Source of the DNA: Adineta steineri
Taxonomy: Eukaryota; Rotifera; Eurotatoria; Adinetida; Adinetidae
Reading direction: 5' to 3'
Length of the DNA stretch: 64,000 bases
Assembly: GCA_905250115.1 (NCBI GenBank)
Contig: CAJNOI010000094.1
Span: 151,688-215,687 of the forward strand
Below are positions 50,571-62,330 of the stretch, one piece after another. Position numbers and translations under genes: made by a program. The notes under the pieces were generated by a model. That model was not told where the DNA came from and ran no database searches. It was given only the letters and a program-made list of their open reading frames with translations. Numbering within the stretch: the stretch's first letter is position 1; every line of letters starts with the position of its first letter.

Positions 50571-53500
50571 TCAAGTTTTATTATCATTGCTATTAATTGT
50601 ATTGGATGATGATGATTCTGTTCCACGATAATCAGGCAATAAATCTTTGACTTTCAAGCGCATTTCTGCCAATCGTTTTTCTCGTTCACGTTCTTTTTTT
50701 GTTTCAGCTGGAAATTGACGCCAAATAATAAATGTATTCTTTAAAATTCTTTTAACATTATGTTCTTTAGCTATATCATCTAAACGCCATAAACGAATAA
50801 TTTCTGTTTGTGTATAATCTTGCCAAATTTTAAATGTATTTATCATTAAACGATTCATATAATGTCTTTCAGCTCGTTCATCCGCTATTTCTGTTTGTTG
50901 TTTATATCGTTGCCATGATGTAAAATATCGACGATAAAGTAAATGTGTATAAAATTCTATAGCACGTCTAGTTTTTATTTCCATATCTTGCCGTATAGTT
51001 TCATACCAAATATTAAATGTATATTGTGCAATTTTATAATTATGATGTTCTTCAGCTGTTTGCATTTGTTGTTGACGAATTAAAATAAGTTTTTTTAAAG
51101 GATTAAATCCATAATAACGCATTCGAAAGATTCTAAATATGAAAATAAGATTTTGTTTTTGTAAAAAATTTAGATGTTTACCTGCAATGATTATCAGCTT
51201 TTTCAGTTAATATTTGTAAACGTTGTTCAAAACGTTTTCTTTCTATTTCACGTTCTTTTTCAAGACGTTGTTTTTCGCGTGCTTCTTCAATTTTTAATCG
51301 TTTTTCTTCTTCTTCTTGACGCATTCTTTCATCCATTAATTCTAAAAAATTAAATACAATATTGTTTTTTCTTCAATAACGAAATTAAATTCATACGTTG
51401 TACTCTAGCTAATTTTTCTTCTTCTACAGCACGTCGTTTTGCGTCACGTTCAGTTTTAATTTCATATCGTTTTCGTGCTCGTTCTTCCATATTTAATAAT
51501 AATGTTTCACTTCTTGTTGATGGACGATCTGATACAGTTGGTTGACTAGAAAAATGAATACTATTAAACAAAAATCAATAAAATTAAATATTTTAATATA
51601 CTCAAATCGACTTGTATTTAATTGCTTTTGTAAGTCTCCACGATTATGTGCTTGAATAAGTGCAGTCGCATGACGTCGATCAGTAACTAATTGTTTTCGT
51701 TGTTTGTCTTCCATTTCAGTCTAAACACACATATACTTTTTTTTTATTTAAATATAAACAATATCTTCTACTTGTTGTGCTTTTAATGTTTCAAGATTTG
51801 ATAGTTGATTATGAATAACTTTTTGATCTTGTTGATATTTAAGTTCTTCTATCATTCTTTGTTGATCTAATGAAATAAATTTAATTTTTAGAGTAGAAAA
51901 AATAAATAAAACCTTTTAATAAACGATTTTGTTCTTTAAGCATTTTCATTTGAGCATTATAACGATTTTCAAATGTACTCATAACACGTGATGCAGATTT
52001 ATGTTCAGCCATATCTTGACGAATACGTTTTTCACGTTGCTTTTTTTTACTTAAATCTTCATCACTACTTGATAATTCATCAAAATCAAGATGCATACGA
52101 CGTGTATCAGTCGTTGTTACTGGTAAACCAATATTGAGACTACTAAAAAAAAGATAATTAATTGACTGTAAGTATGTAGAATAAATTTTACGGTTGTTGT
52201 TGTTCTTCTTGTTCATTGTGTGATGCTGATGATGTTTGAAAAAAATCATCAAGTTTTATATCTGACTGTGTTCTTGTAGTTAATGATGATTTATCACCAA
52301 ATCTTACTGCTGAACGTGGTCGTGAAGTTAATGAAGATGGACGAGGAACGATTGGTACTTTTCGTACTTTTACTTGTTTAGATTGTTGACGAGTAATAGT
52401 TGCTGTTGTTGGTGGTAGTGGTGTTGTTATTATTGTTTGTTGTTGTTGTTCGTTTCCCCAAAGTTTACCAGTTGATGCAGCATCAAGAAATGAATCAATT
52501 TTTCTTTTCGTTGTTTCTTGTTCATGTTTTAAATTGCTAGCTATTCGTTCATTACGAAGATAGATTTGCCAAGTTATCATTGATCTTATAAAAGTATATA
52601 TAAAGTTGAAAGAATTTTTCTTATAAAAAAAACTTCATACTTTCGTAATAATGTTCGTTCATAATGTGAACTTGCTTGTTGCATTTTCATACTAAATATT
52701 TTCATTTCAGCCATATGTGCTTCTGTTTCTTCTTCAAGTTTTTTTGTTCGAACCATACTTTTCCACCAATTAAATGACCTAGAGAAAAAACATTTTTTTT
52801 TTGATTATTATTATTTTAAATATATACTGAAATAATAATTTCCAATCAGCTAATGCAGCTGCTCGACCCATTTGTAAACGTCGTTCTAATACAACATTAA
52901 GCCAAGCAGAAAAATGTTTTTGTATTATTGTTAAAGATTTCATTCGAATAAAATCATCCACTAAAGTTTGAAGACGTTTTTCATTGTGATCATTTTGTTC
53001 TTTAATTGCTAATTCTTTTAATTTGTGTAATTCTTCTTCTTTACGTGATCGTTCTTGTTCAGCTTTCGTTCGTTCTGATTTAGCATGTTCATATTCACGA
53101 TGACTAATAGAAAAGATATTCATTATCAAGAAGAAGTTCTCAGACTACATACTGTTTTCGTTGTTCTTCATCTTGTAAACGTTTTTCATTCATTTCTTTT
53201 CGAATTTCCATAACGTGTCGTTCAATCATCTCTTCTTCTTGTTTAGCTTTTAAAGCACGTTCACGTTCTTCCTAGATGAATATTTAAACGACGAATAAAA
53301 AAAAAACAATTCTTTACTTTAAGAATAACAAGACGTGCTTGAGCTTCTGCTTCTTTTTTTGCTTGTACTTGTTTACGTTTAGAATCACGTTCTTTTTGCA
53401 TACGTTCATGATTTTCTTTAACCTGTATTAAAGATTAAAAAAACACATTATTAAAAAGAAAAAATCTATTAAACTTGTCGATGTCGTTCTTCAATTTTTG

Positions 53501-54208
53501 TTTGTATATCAATAGTTGCTGGTTTAGTTTGTTCCATAGCATATAATTGCTGTCGAGTTAATACTTCTTTACTTCTTAAATCTAAATTCAATACTATTGA
53601 ATTATTTTTTATATGTAGAACAAACAAACCATGAAGAATATCTTTAACTAAATCTGATTCATCATGTGTTTCATAATAAACACTTGGATCTTTAAATGTA
53701 AATATATCTTTTGGTTCTCGTAAGAATTCTAATTGATCATCTTCATCAAAACTAAGATTACATGCTTGTTTAACAGATCGAACATTTGCTTGAACTATAT
53801 CATCATCATCACTATCATTAAGACCAGCTTCAAGTCGAAGTTTATCATTCATCCATTCATCAAGAATTTCTCTTGCTTCTACAAAATAAAAGAAAGTTTT
53901 TTTTTTAAATAAATTTTTCTAGTTTACCTGTATATGTTGTATCTGTTGCTTGATTGGCAAGTATTTTACTAGTTTTTCGACTAGATGAACGAGGAAAAAC
54001 ACTTTCAACTGCATTCGATGATGCATTTTCTACTTGACGTAACCAATTTTTTATATCATCTAAATTAATATTCAAATATTATTAAGTTTTCATAATGTAG
54101 ATTTCAATATTTCTCACCATTTTTTGCTGGTTTAGATGGTTGATCAAGTGCTGATTGACGCTTTTCCCAACGATATAAACTTTTATGTGATGGGGCAGCA
54201 TCATTCAT
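50571..54208 (-). CDS. CCDC191: CCDC191-like coiled-coil protein
   Basis: About 900 residues in roughly a dozen exons, from MNDAAPSHKSLYRWEKRQSA (ATG at 54208) to TGA at 50571-50573. Diagnostic is IIQKHFSAWLNVVLERRLQM followed by GRAAALADWK and LEEETEAHMAEM, matching CCDC191. Several Trp-centred helical repeats of the SFI1-like type occur (TFNIWYETI, YFTSWQRYK, TFKIWQDYT, TFIIWRQFP). Long Arg/Glu/Lys coiled coils (REREKRLAEM, RQEEEEKRLK) fill the rest. A proline-rich linker and an acidic segment (LSSSDEDLSKKK) lie mid-protein. Function is poorly known. The SFI1-like repeats suggest centrin/centriole binding, and the neighbours are ciliary genes. Confidence 0.85.
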
Positions 54209-54435
54209 TATATATTTTTTATAAATTACTTTTTGACAGAATAAAATATGGAAGCATATATCGATTTGTTCTTTCCGAGCATCGACGGCTTCGTTACTAT
54301 GACCACAACATTTAAATGAAATGAAAGATGTCACTATTGTTTGACTAGAATATTTTATACGCAGATATAAATCAAAACTAGACAACATAGAACATAAAAA
54401 ATTGTTCGAACAAGAAACTCAACTTAAGAAATAGG

Positions 54436-55470
54436 TCATTTTTGAATAGTAGCTTGACCTGTTTGAAAGGAATTATTATTAATCATTTTATTGGATTTGA
54501 CTGCAAAAAATTGCTGTTCATTGACAATAAATCGATTCATAAACACTTGAAATTCCTTTCGAAATGCTTTTGATACTAAAAGATTGGTATATAAACTTGT
54601 TGATGCTGCTATATACAATAAAAATTGATATGCCAAATAACTAAAAAAATTTTGCCATGCTATTTGTTCAGCAGTTTTTATTGATTGTAGTGTGATGGCA
54701 GCATAGATATAATAAATTGGTGATGGTATTGCTGATATACAATAGATTATTACATCTATGAACAACATTTTCAACAATTGATAATCATATTGTTTTAAAT
54801 GAATATTACTATTGCCTACTATTGTATCCATAGATGATGGTTGAATACGTCGACGCATCTGTCGAATATTTTTTGCAGCAAGAATACTAAATGTAATCAT
54901 CATACTTGGTGGAATGATTGCAGCAATAATGATAGCATAAGCAGCAAAAAAATAGGGATACAATCCAGGCATAATACATCGACTATTTTGAATAGTATTG
55001 TATATGATTAAATGAACTGGTAAAATGAGCCATACAATTATAATAGTTATAATGATAAAGCGAGCTATATGAGGTCGTCCAAAAGCTCGAATATGAGTAT
55101 TTTGTGACGTGATTGCATATCGATCAACACAAGCCATACCAACACAACAACGAGCCATGGTAAATATAGCTGATATTAAATATTGACGTATTTTACAATA
55201 TGGTACACTATATGTTAATGGATCTCTATGATTAAGTGAATAGAGAGTTGTTGACATTGCAAAACAAAGAACTATAGTATGTAGAAAATATGCAGCAATC
55301 ATATACATACTACAACTACATGATCGAAGTGTTTTCTGAAGAAAAATAATTGCATTGAGTATATTACCACCACTTCCAAACACGAGTAAGATTGGCATAA
55401 TGAAGGTAGACATTCTTAATTGAATCGTTGATAACGTTAAAATCAATGGCGATGTTGTAGAATTGGACAT
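54436..55470 (-). CDS. Rhodopsin-like G-protein-coupled receptor
   Basis: Intronless 344-residue protein with seven hydrophobic helices. TM1 has the GN pair (FGSGGNILNAIIFLQ), a Cys before TM3 (YCKIRQYLIS) can pair with ECL2 (SRCIMPG), and TM3 ends CVDRYAI (DRY box). TM7 reads ASTSLYTNLLVSKAFRKEF: the Asn-Pro of NPxxY is replaced by Ser-Thr, though the Tyr and the cytoplasmic helix 8 pattern remain. The ligand cannot be predicted; it resembles orphan peptide-receptor expansions of lophotrochozoans. Lack of introns contrasts with the neighbours and fits duplication by retroposition or the usual intronless GPCR state. Confidence 0.88.
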   Translation of the reverse strand: MSNSTTSPLILTLSTIQLRMSTFIMPILLVFGSGGNILNAIIFLQKTLRSCSCSMYMIAAYFLHTIVLCFAMSTTLYSLNHRDPLTYSVPYCKIRQYLISAIFTMARCCVGMACVDRYAITSQNTHIRAFGRPHIARFIIITIIIVWLILPVHLIIYNTIQNSRCIMPGLYPYFFAAYAIIIAAIIPPSMMITFSILAAKNIRQMRRRIQPSSMDTIVGNSNIHLKQYDYQLLKMLFIDVIIYCISAIPSPIYYIYAAITLQSIKTAEQIAWQNFFSYLAYQFLLYIAASTSLYTNLLVSKAFRKEFQVFMNRFIVNEQQFFAVKSNKMINNNSFQTGQATIQK

Positions 55471-56756
55471 CTTTCAATAAACAATATACTTTAGAATAAA
55501 ACTGAAAACATATACGTTGAACTACATAGTTATTTATATAGCATAGGTAGTCATATGATCATATATTAATAATGATATGTATCACATGCTCAATGCATGC
55601 ATGGTTCCTTTATAATATATTCAAATAAGAACTCGTGATAAACATATAAGGAACAATATTTATTTAATGTAAGTATAAAAAAGGAAGTTCCTTGTGATAT
55701 GCATGAATTAGTTATGAATTCTAAAGTCTTTCATTAAAAACAAAACTAATAATTACTATTTAACAAAATTTGCATATTCTTCTTGTGTATTTTTGGCTCT
55801 TAAAATTGCTATGTTGTATAAAAAACAGCTTTCTCGTTTTTTTGTCTCATCTAGGTACTTCCTTGACATCCGTTTTTTCTTCGTGAAATACAATTGATCA
55901 CATGTCATCAGCTGACATTAATGATGAGTTTTATTCAAAATAATAAACTAAATTAAAGAATATACAATATTTAGGTTAAAAAGTAAATCTTATAATAAAT
56001 GTAGTTATCATTAAATTATGAAAGTAAAGCAAATAATGATGAAATGATTGATTCTGTGAACATATTATAATTATTTTTCGATTTTTGCATATTTATCCTA
56101 TAAAAGTATAGAAAGAAAATAATAAATTGTTCTTATGCATATTTAATAAAACACAGATACTCAATTTAGCAACTTAACAAGTTAAAAGTAAAAATTGAAT
56201 TGGCATTATTTTGGAATTTGTTTACCTGTTGACCATATACATCGCCTATTTCTCAACTGTTTGAAGATGAAGTTGTAGATTAGCTATTGACATATGGACT
56301 GTCAGAATACTTACGGTAGTTGTATGAGATATCTTCATTAGCAATAGACTATGACTCGAGATGTGCATAACCGAATGCAATCGAAAATTTGACGGTTCCT
56401 TGTAATTGAACTTGATTAAATATCACATGAAAACTTGTACTCGAGGGAATAGAATTCAATATTCCAATGATCGAGCTATGAACGGTGAATTTTTTTCAGT
56501 GTTTTTTTTGTTATCTTCCTTATACTTTCATCCTCGGCACTAATTTTTTTTTGGAACATACCATTCAACTGTTTATAAAGTAACATTTTTTTTGTTTGAC
56601 TTGATTGAACTATCGTTATTTCGATTAATGAATTAAGTAATGACTTCGAGAAATTTGTACTTTCAAGGTGCAAAAAAAGTAAGAACCTTCGGAGACCTTT
56701 CACTATCTGAATGATAATGTAGAAAGATTCATGAGAATAGATCGATAAGCTAGAAG
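55471..56756. other. Gene-free AT-rich region
   Basis: Upstream of the receptor gene. No coding similarity found; frames here are short and low-complexity. Confidence 0.5.
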
Positions 56757-56865
56757 GGTATGGGTATGGGTGTTGGTGTAGGTGAGGGAGTGACTGGATG
56801 TGGGGAGATGTGAATGGACATAGGTGTAGATGTAGGGCCTTTGTTTCACACCCACACTCACAGCC
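56757..56865. repeat. G-rich/C-rich foldback-type repeat, copy 1
   Basis: A degenerate run of GGTATGGGTGTTGGTGTAGG-like units is followed by a C-rich CACCCACACTCACA tail, so the two ends can pair. It resembles two other tracts near 59.9 and 62.3 kb. Confidence 0.55.
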
Positions 56866-56895
56866 TATAAATGAAAAATAACGGTATGGGGGCTA

Positions 56896-57070
56896 GTGAG
56901 CGAAAGGCTTTTCAGCGAAAATTTTTAGTGAAATAAAAAGAGCGAAAGGCAACTCAGCGAAATAATTTTTCCCGATGAGGGTATGGATGAAAGGTGTTTC
57001 GCAGTTGTGACTTTCACGCATTTTTTTTCGCTGAAAAATCCGTTCGCTGATATGTTTTTCGCTCAACGGA
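56896..57070. repeat. Palindromic AGCGAA-rich repeat, about 175 bp
   Basis: The left arm TGAGCGAAAGGC...TCAGCGAAA is mirrored by a right arm whose complement reads TGAGCGAAAAAC...TCAGCGAA...TCAGCGAAA. The octamer (C/G)AGCGAAA recurs about six times across both strands. It looks like a MITE or foldback element; no target duplication could be assigned by eye. Confidence 0.6.
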
Positions 57071-57850
57071 CACCATATCAAAAATAACTTCTGATCTCTC
57101 CGCTTTCAAAAGAAAACTTAATTTTCAAACGTTACTGCTTTTAATTTTTTTTTTGTGCACTTTTCATAAAACAAAATTATCTAATAGACTTATCTAACAT
57201 AAATTTTTATTTTCGTGTTATCGTAACTGATTTGTATCTCATTGAAAATACGTAGTTTATCAAATGCGATAATTTATTTTTTTTTTCATTTATTTTTATT
57301 GAGCCAATTTAGGTTCACATTGAAAAGAGAGAAAAGAATATGACGGGAGTAAGACAGAGAGGAAAGGAAAGAAAAAAAGTGAATAAATAAAATAAAACGA
57401 AAGAGATTTATGCCATTCAGTGACATCTTTAAGTATATTTTGTAAAAGGTGAAAAGAAGAAATAAAAGAGATGCCAATGAACGAAATCATGCGCTCTGTC
57501 TTATTTATTATTTCATTTTATTCGTTCCTGTTTGAATGTCAGTTGAATTTTTCAACTATGTAATAGGTATGATTCATACTTTTTTTTGAAGGACGATTCT
57601 TTATTTTTTTAATTGTAGCATTTAATCTGATTATTACAATGATTCATGGAGATTCAGTAAGAAGAAATTTGTATACAAATAGATTTCTATAGTACGTATC
57701 TATTTTAAAAAATTAAAGTTGATTTCTATGCGTACTTTCAAATTCTTTCCAATCTTCTCACGTGTGTTTTCCTCTTTCTATTAATCAATTTGGAAAATTA
57801 CTGTTCTTTTCAAACTTGAAGTTTTTATACCACGTTTTGTCATTCGATTT
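57071..57850. other. Gene-free AT-rich region
   Basis: Homopolymer-rich. Frames at 57286-57490 are Phe/Leu/Ser low complexity. Nothing supported. Confidence 0.5.
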
Positions 57851-57869
57851 GATCATTTCATATGTCTTC

Positions 57870-58493
57870 TAAGGTCGTTCGTAACTTAGTGCTTCTGATG
57901 TTGCTTTCAGATGCTTATGTAATTTAATCCAGTATTTGTATATGTAGTCGAGGAGAATTTTTTCTCTTGTTATTCTAATCGTTGTTAAGTCATCATATCC
58001 TTCTAGTTTATACACCATTCGTAATCCTGAGTAGTATATATGTGTTCGATTTGTTTTCTTTGAGTGTTAGTGAAAAAAAACCAGGTACAGAATATAGAAT
58101 GACACGAAGTGCTTTATAAATGTTTCTAATCTTTTTTATTCTTTCATTTATAAATATGACCCAACCTAGTTTAGTAGAGATTTGTACGCCCAAGTATTTG
58201 AAAGACTTGACATATTCAATGTTTTCATTTCTATATTTTACACTTGGATAAAGCGGTGCAACTACATTATGTACTAGTAGCAATTTTTTCTCGATTTCCT
58301 TTATATTTTGGTGAAATCGTTTTTCAAGAGAACCATTTATGACTATTGCTAAGTCGTCTACAAACAAATGTACATCAGCATCTCTGAAAAAGGATGATAG
58401 AACGTGAATATGAAGTCGAAAGAGTATTGCAACTAGTACCGACCCCTGCGGTACATCTATACTCATTTTAAACAGAGAAAGGCGCTGTTTCAT
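57870..58493 (-). pseudogene. Broken non-LTR reverse transcriptase fragment
   Basis: Minus-strand frame with core RT motifs: IDVPQGSVLVAILFRLHI (motif B) and LFVDDLAIVING (motif C, FVDD catalytic box), then FKYLGVQISTKLGW (motif E region). Similarity continues past the first stop in another frame (LRMVYKLEGYDDL, LDYIYKYWIKLHKHLK), so a frameshift lies near 58020-58060. The upstream RT fingers, endonuclease and gag-like parts are missing. A 5'-truncated dead copy, in a family different from the remnant at the left edge. Confidence 0.85.
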
Positions 58494-58586
58494 TTAACAT
58501 GCATTTAGTTAAACAAGGTCATAGGCACTTATGAGTAGTAGAATAATAATTCCGTATAAAAATATAAATCTTCTGATTTTTTTTAG

Positions 58587-59162
58587 TGTCGGCGAAAGAA
58601 CTCAACCTGTATCTGATGGCAATGGAGTGGATTCGTAGTCCCATAGTATTGTGCAAAATTTATAATTTTTGCCACTATAAGCCAATGGTGGATAGCTATT
58701 TAAAAACAGAGCTTTGTACGATAACAGATGAGCATTATGAAATCTATACTTCAAACAAAGCAGGTACGTATGAAACTTGAAACAAAGTTTTACGATAATT
58801 TGAAATTTTGTTTTTCAGAGTACGGAGATATTAATTGCACGGGTATGACACAGCTGTCTGCCGATCATATAAATAGACAAAAAGTGCTACCATTCATAAA
58901 AGCTGAACATAGTCTCATGAGGAATATTCCAATACATTACTTATTAAATGATTATCTCTATTGCATAGCAAAACAGATTTGCAAAGATCTCCATCAGCAA
59001 TTGGTGTGGATCGTCTGTAATTCGTTTCTGAACGGTGATGCTGGCAGCCCTCTAGAAAGCAATTACAAATCTAGCTTTGGCAATGAATGCGGTCTTATCC
59101 GTACACTAAACAACCATACAGTTTGGAATCCATATGCAAACGAGCCTTTTAGAGGCAATTAA
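58587..59162 (+). CDS. Unknown protein, probably 5'-truncated gene
   Basis: Two joined segments (58587 to about 58763, and 58820 to 59162, split by a GTACGT...TTTTCAG intron) encode about 173 residues with scattered Cys (VLCKIYNFCHYKP, YCIAKQICKDLHQQ, GNECGLIRTLNNHTVW). The first segment has no ATG; it begins right after an acceptor-like TTTTTTTTAG. Upstream exons are therefore missing or lie elsewhere. The dead reverse transcriptase ends about 95 bp upstream, so the gene may have been cut by that insertion. Composition is less AT-rich than the neighbours. No domain recognised. Confidence 0.45.
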
Positions 59163-59696
59163 TTTGACTGTGGCTCAACAACCTTAATACATGCTTCGTA
59201 TCTCTTAACCACTAACAACTTCCCGTAGAACTCCTATCCCTTAATCATTCTTAATTTTCTGCTGTGAACGGACTTTTTTGCTATGTATATCTTCCAATAG
59301 TGAACATTTTCATGACAGTTTAAAAAATATTCATTATATAAAAGTTCTAATATGTAACAATAAATGATGTGAACAACAATTGTTTATTATATAAAATATT
59401 AATAAATAGCAAAAACGAAGTATGATCACATTTATTTATATTTGGGGAGAGAAAGATAAAACTAAACAGTATTGTTATCAAGCGAGATAAATGGACGAAA
59501 TGATGATGACGAGACGGAAAGAGAACAACAACGTAGAATATTCCGATCAAATGATAAATATCAAAAAACACAGCTCATTCTGATTCTTGTTCTCATACAA
59601 TGTATCCTTCTCTGCCGCCAAAAATATACGTTATTTGTTTCACGAGAGAATGTACATCTATGTCATTGTGTGCATTGAGGTCAAAGTTCATGATAA

Positions 59697-60907
59697 ATGG
59701 ATAAACAATCATCCAAGGAAAGTTTAGGTTGCTTGTCATTTGAATTGTTTCCTTTCAATATGCTACTCAATATTCTACTTTTTCTTCTCTTTTTTTTGCA
59801 TTCACATGCTGAACGTATACCAGGTAAGCTACAAGTTTCTAACCAGAAACTAGGATTTAAATGGCAAGAAAAGTTTGATTAGCATTCATACGATCTTGAG
59901 GGTGTGGGTGTAGATTCATCTTTTCTATACCCACACCCTGAACTAATAACTCATCATGCGATGAGCTCTGAAATTATATGGAATGGAGAGCTATTCCTAT
60001 CTTTTTGTACTCTACTTTATCTAATATTTATATTATGTACTTAATTGTAGACGAGCAACGATGGAATATCAAATATATGTCAGATACAAATGGTGGTGAA
60101 TTTGATCACGCCCTTCTTGGCTATGAATTTGATATAGAATCATTTGAAGAAGAAAGTGAGTGTCATCATTTTCATAAGTGCTCATTATTCTCTTGTTTAC
60201 ATTATTTTAGTACCATTAAATGTATGCAAGCCACATTACATACCTGGGAGAGTGGCAGCATTACAAAACTCTTCTGGCTATTTTTATTGCACTTCTTATG
60301 ACAAAGGCATAAAACAAATGTGTCCACCAGGTACTGAAGTATCATTGAAAATCGGTGGATGTGTGAACAAAACAAGTAAATGAAAAATAAAATTGTATTT
60401 CGATTTGAAGTCATTTGTATTGTTATAGCAAATACATCAGTATTTCCAATTGGATCTCGATGTGCTGCACAACCCTGTCAAAATGGTGGTGTTTGTTTTG
60501 ATTTTTCATCGGCTGATGCTTATCTTTGTCATTGTCCTCTTCCATACGAAGGTCTTCATTGTCATCTCCTTCGGAATGATTGTCCTACCTCCAGATGTGG
60601 TGATGTAATAGGAAATAAGTCTACAGAGTGTTATCCTTATACAAATGATATGGCTCTTAATCACTTTTGCCGGTGTCACGACTGGAGTACCCGACCATTT
60701 GTTATCAGTTTCGCTGGAAATAACTGTTATACTGAAAAATTATTTGTTCCAAAATGTGAAGGAGAACCTCCTGTTGGTGCAGTACCATTTACCAATAAAG
60801 GATTTTATATTTGTCTAAATAATAAGACAGAGTTGTTCATTCAATCATGTCCGTTACAGCATGTATGGAATGACATTAAAAAAGAATGTGTTCTTGAAAA
60901 TAATTAA
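59697..60907 (+). CDS. Secreted chitin-binding (peritrophin-A) / EGF protein
   Basis: Four exons (59697-59824, about 60051-60156, 60212-60374, 60430-60907). The signal peptide is internal to the first exon (MLLNILLFLLFFLHSHA), so the better start may be the second Met near 59760. Then a Cys-rich domain resembling ChtBD2 (NVCKPHYIPGRV, GYFYCTSYDKGIKQMCPPGT, GGCVN), an EGF domain with the standard six-Cys spacing (CAAQPCQNGGVCFDF, YLCHCPLPYEGLHC), and a second ChtBD2-like domain (KCEGEPPVGAVPF, GFYICLNN, SCPLQHVWNDIKKECV). Likely an extracellular or gut/integument matrix protein binding chitin. Intron 1 holds a G-rich hairpin. Confidence 0.82.
59892..59939. repeat. G-rich hairpin repeat, copy 2
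   Basis: AGGGTGTGGGT (59899-59909) and ACCCACACCCT (59929-59939) form a perfect 11-bp inverted repeat with a 19-nt loop. The leading GATCTTGAGGGTGTGGGTG matches, with one mismatch, the complement of 62311-62329. Confidence 0.75.
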
Positions 60908-62210
60908 TTGTAAAAGATGTTTTGTTTCAAATTATGTCTAATTTGATATAGAAAAAATGTAGAAATTACAAATGCATTAGATAAATAAATTGAAAAACAA
61001 AATAAGTCAATTATTGATAGAAATAGATGTGCCATTGAATGAATAGTTTTTCCATCATTGTCAAGCTTTGTCATATGTTTAGTAGCAATGATAGATGAAT
61101 ATAATGCAAGACATGCTAATGTAGATATGATTATATAATAAATGTTTTAACAAGAATAATTTTTCAAAAACATTGTATTGTTTTAAACTCGTTTTCGGGA
61201 TCTGTCGATTCTATAAAATGAACTAATACTGTTGGTCTCTGAGTCTGATATATTTTTATTTAATTTCAATGTATCATGTAAATAATATAAAATTAAACCA
61301 GTTGAAATAATGATCAAAATGTTTTTAATACTTTATTCTCATTAAATGGAATTACCGGGCGTGACAAAAGTCTTGCGACATTTCTTATTTCGCATATATC
61401 TCGGCTTGAGAAAATGAAGATAGCTTCATTTTTTTTTCAAAACATCTGCCATAAAAAGTTCTACCATAAAAAGTTCTACAGAAACTGCATAAAAAAATCC
61501 CTGTTGACTTGTTCTGAGATGTAACTCTATTGAGCCATATTGCCAACTTATAAATCAATCAATTTTTTTCATTAAAAAGTGGAATGTCTGAACTACAAAT
61601 TTTGTATTTGGATATATTTTTCTAAAACGAATGTGAAAAGGGAGAAAAGCCGCAGGCTAAATACCTCTAAAAAGGTTCTTGCAACTTCACTTTTGAGTAT
61701 CATGATTTTCGTTTTCTATTAGTTTTTTTGTATATCAGAAGAGACATAAAGAAAACTTGTTCAATGATGATTTTTGTAGCACAAAGGATGCTCTTTTCAA
61801 TAGTATATTGGACGTTAAATTTATTCCAGGTTTGCATATCATAACATAGCTTTTTCTGAAACAAACTGAGCAATTTAGTCTTTCTCATTACTTCATCGTT
61901 TTAATCCGATAAAAAAATATTTTTTGAATTATTTGTTTCCGCTAAATTTCTACGATTAGATACATTTCAACTAAATAATTCGAAAAGAACTCAGTTCATG
62001 CATGATTTCTGAATATGGTGGCTGATAATTCTGTAAACTAATGGTTTTTGCAAAAGACTTAGTTTTACAAAATATTTGTGTTTCAAACTTTTCTGATTTA
62101 AAAAGCCAAGAATGAATTCAGAAAAATGTCCCAAAATAAGATTGATAGAATTTTGATACGTTATATTTTAATGTATTTTTTGTTTAAATTTGACTCGTTT
62201 GGCTTAAAAT
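60908..62210. other. Gene-free region right of the EGF gene
   Basis: Contains a tandem 15-bp duplication (CCATAAAAAGTTCTA twice, about 61450-61480) and a less AT-rich patch near 61355-61410 that might be a transposon end. No gene supported. Confidence 0.5.
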
Positions 62211-62212
62211 AA

Positions 62213-62330
62213 CGCGTGATGGTGAAGGTTTAAGTATGAATACGGGTGAAGGTAAGGGTAAACAGGGGCTCTTATATGCACACCATCATTTACACCGGCA
62301 CTCTCGCTCACACCTACACCCTCAAGATCT
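62213..62330. repeat. G-rich/C-rich foldback-type repeat, copy 3
   Basis: Plus strand runs GGTGAAGG...GGGTGAAGGTAAGGGTAAA, then CACCGGCACTC...CACCTACACCCTCAAGATC. It abuts the point where SMC6 similarity stops on the minus strand. Confidence 0.6.

Noticed and set aside
61355..61410. Possible Tc1/mariner-like end (GACAAAAGTCTTGCGACA)
   Set aside because: Looks like transposon-end sequence, but no matching inverted copy or TA duplication could be located by eye.
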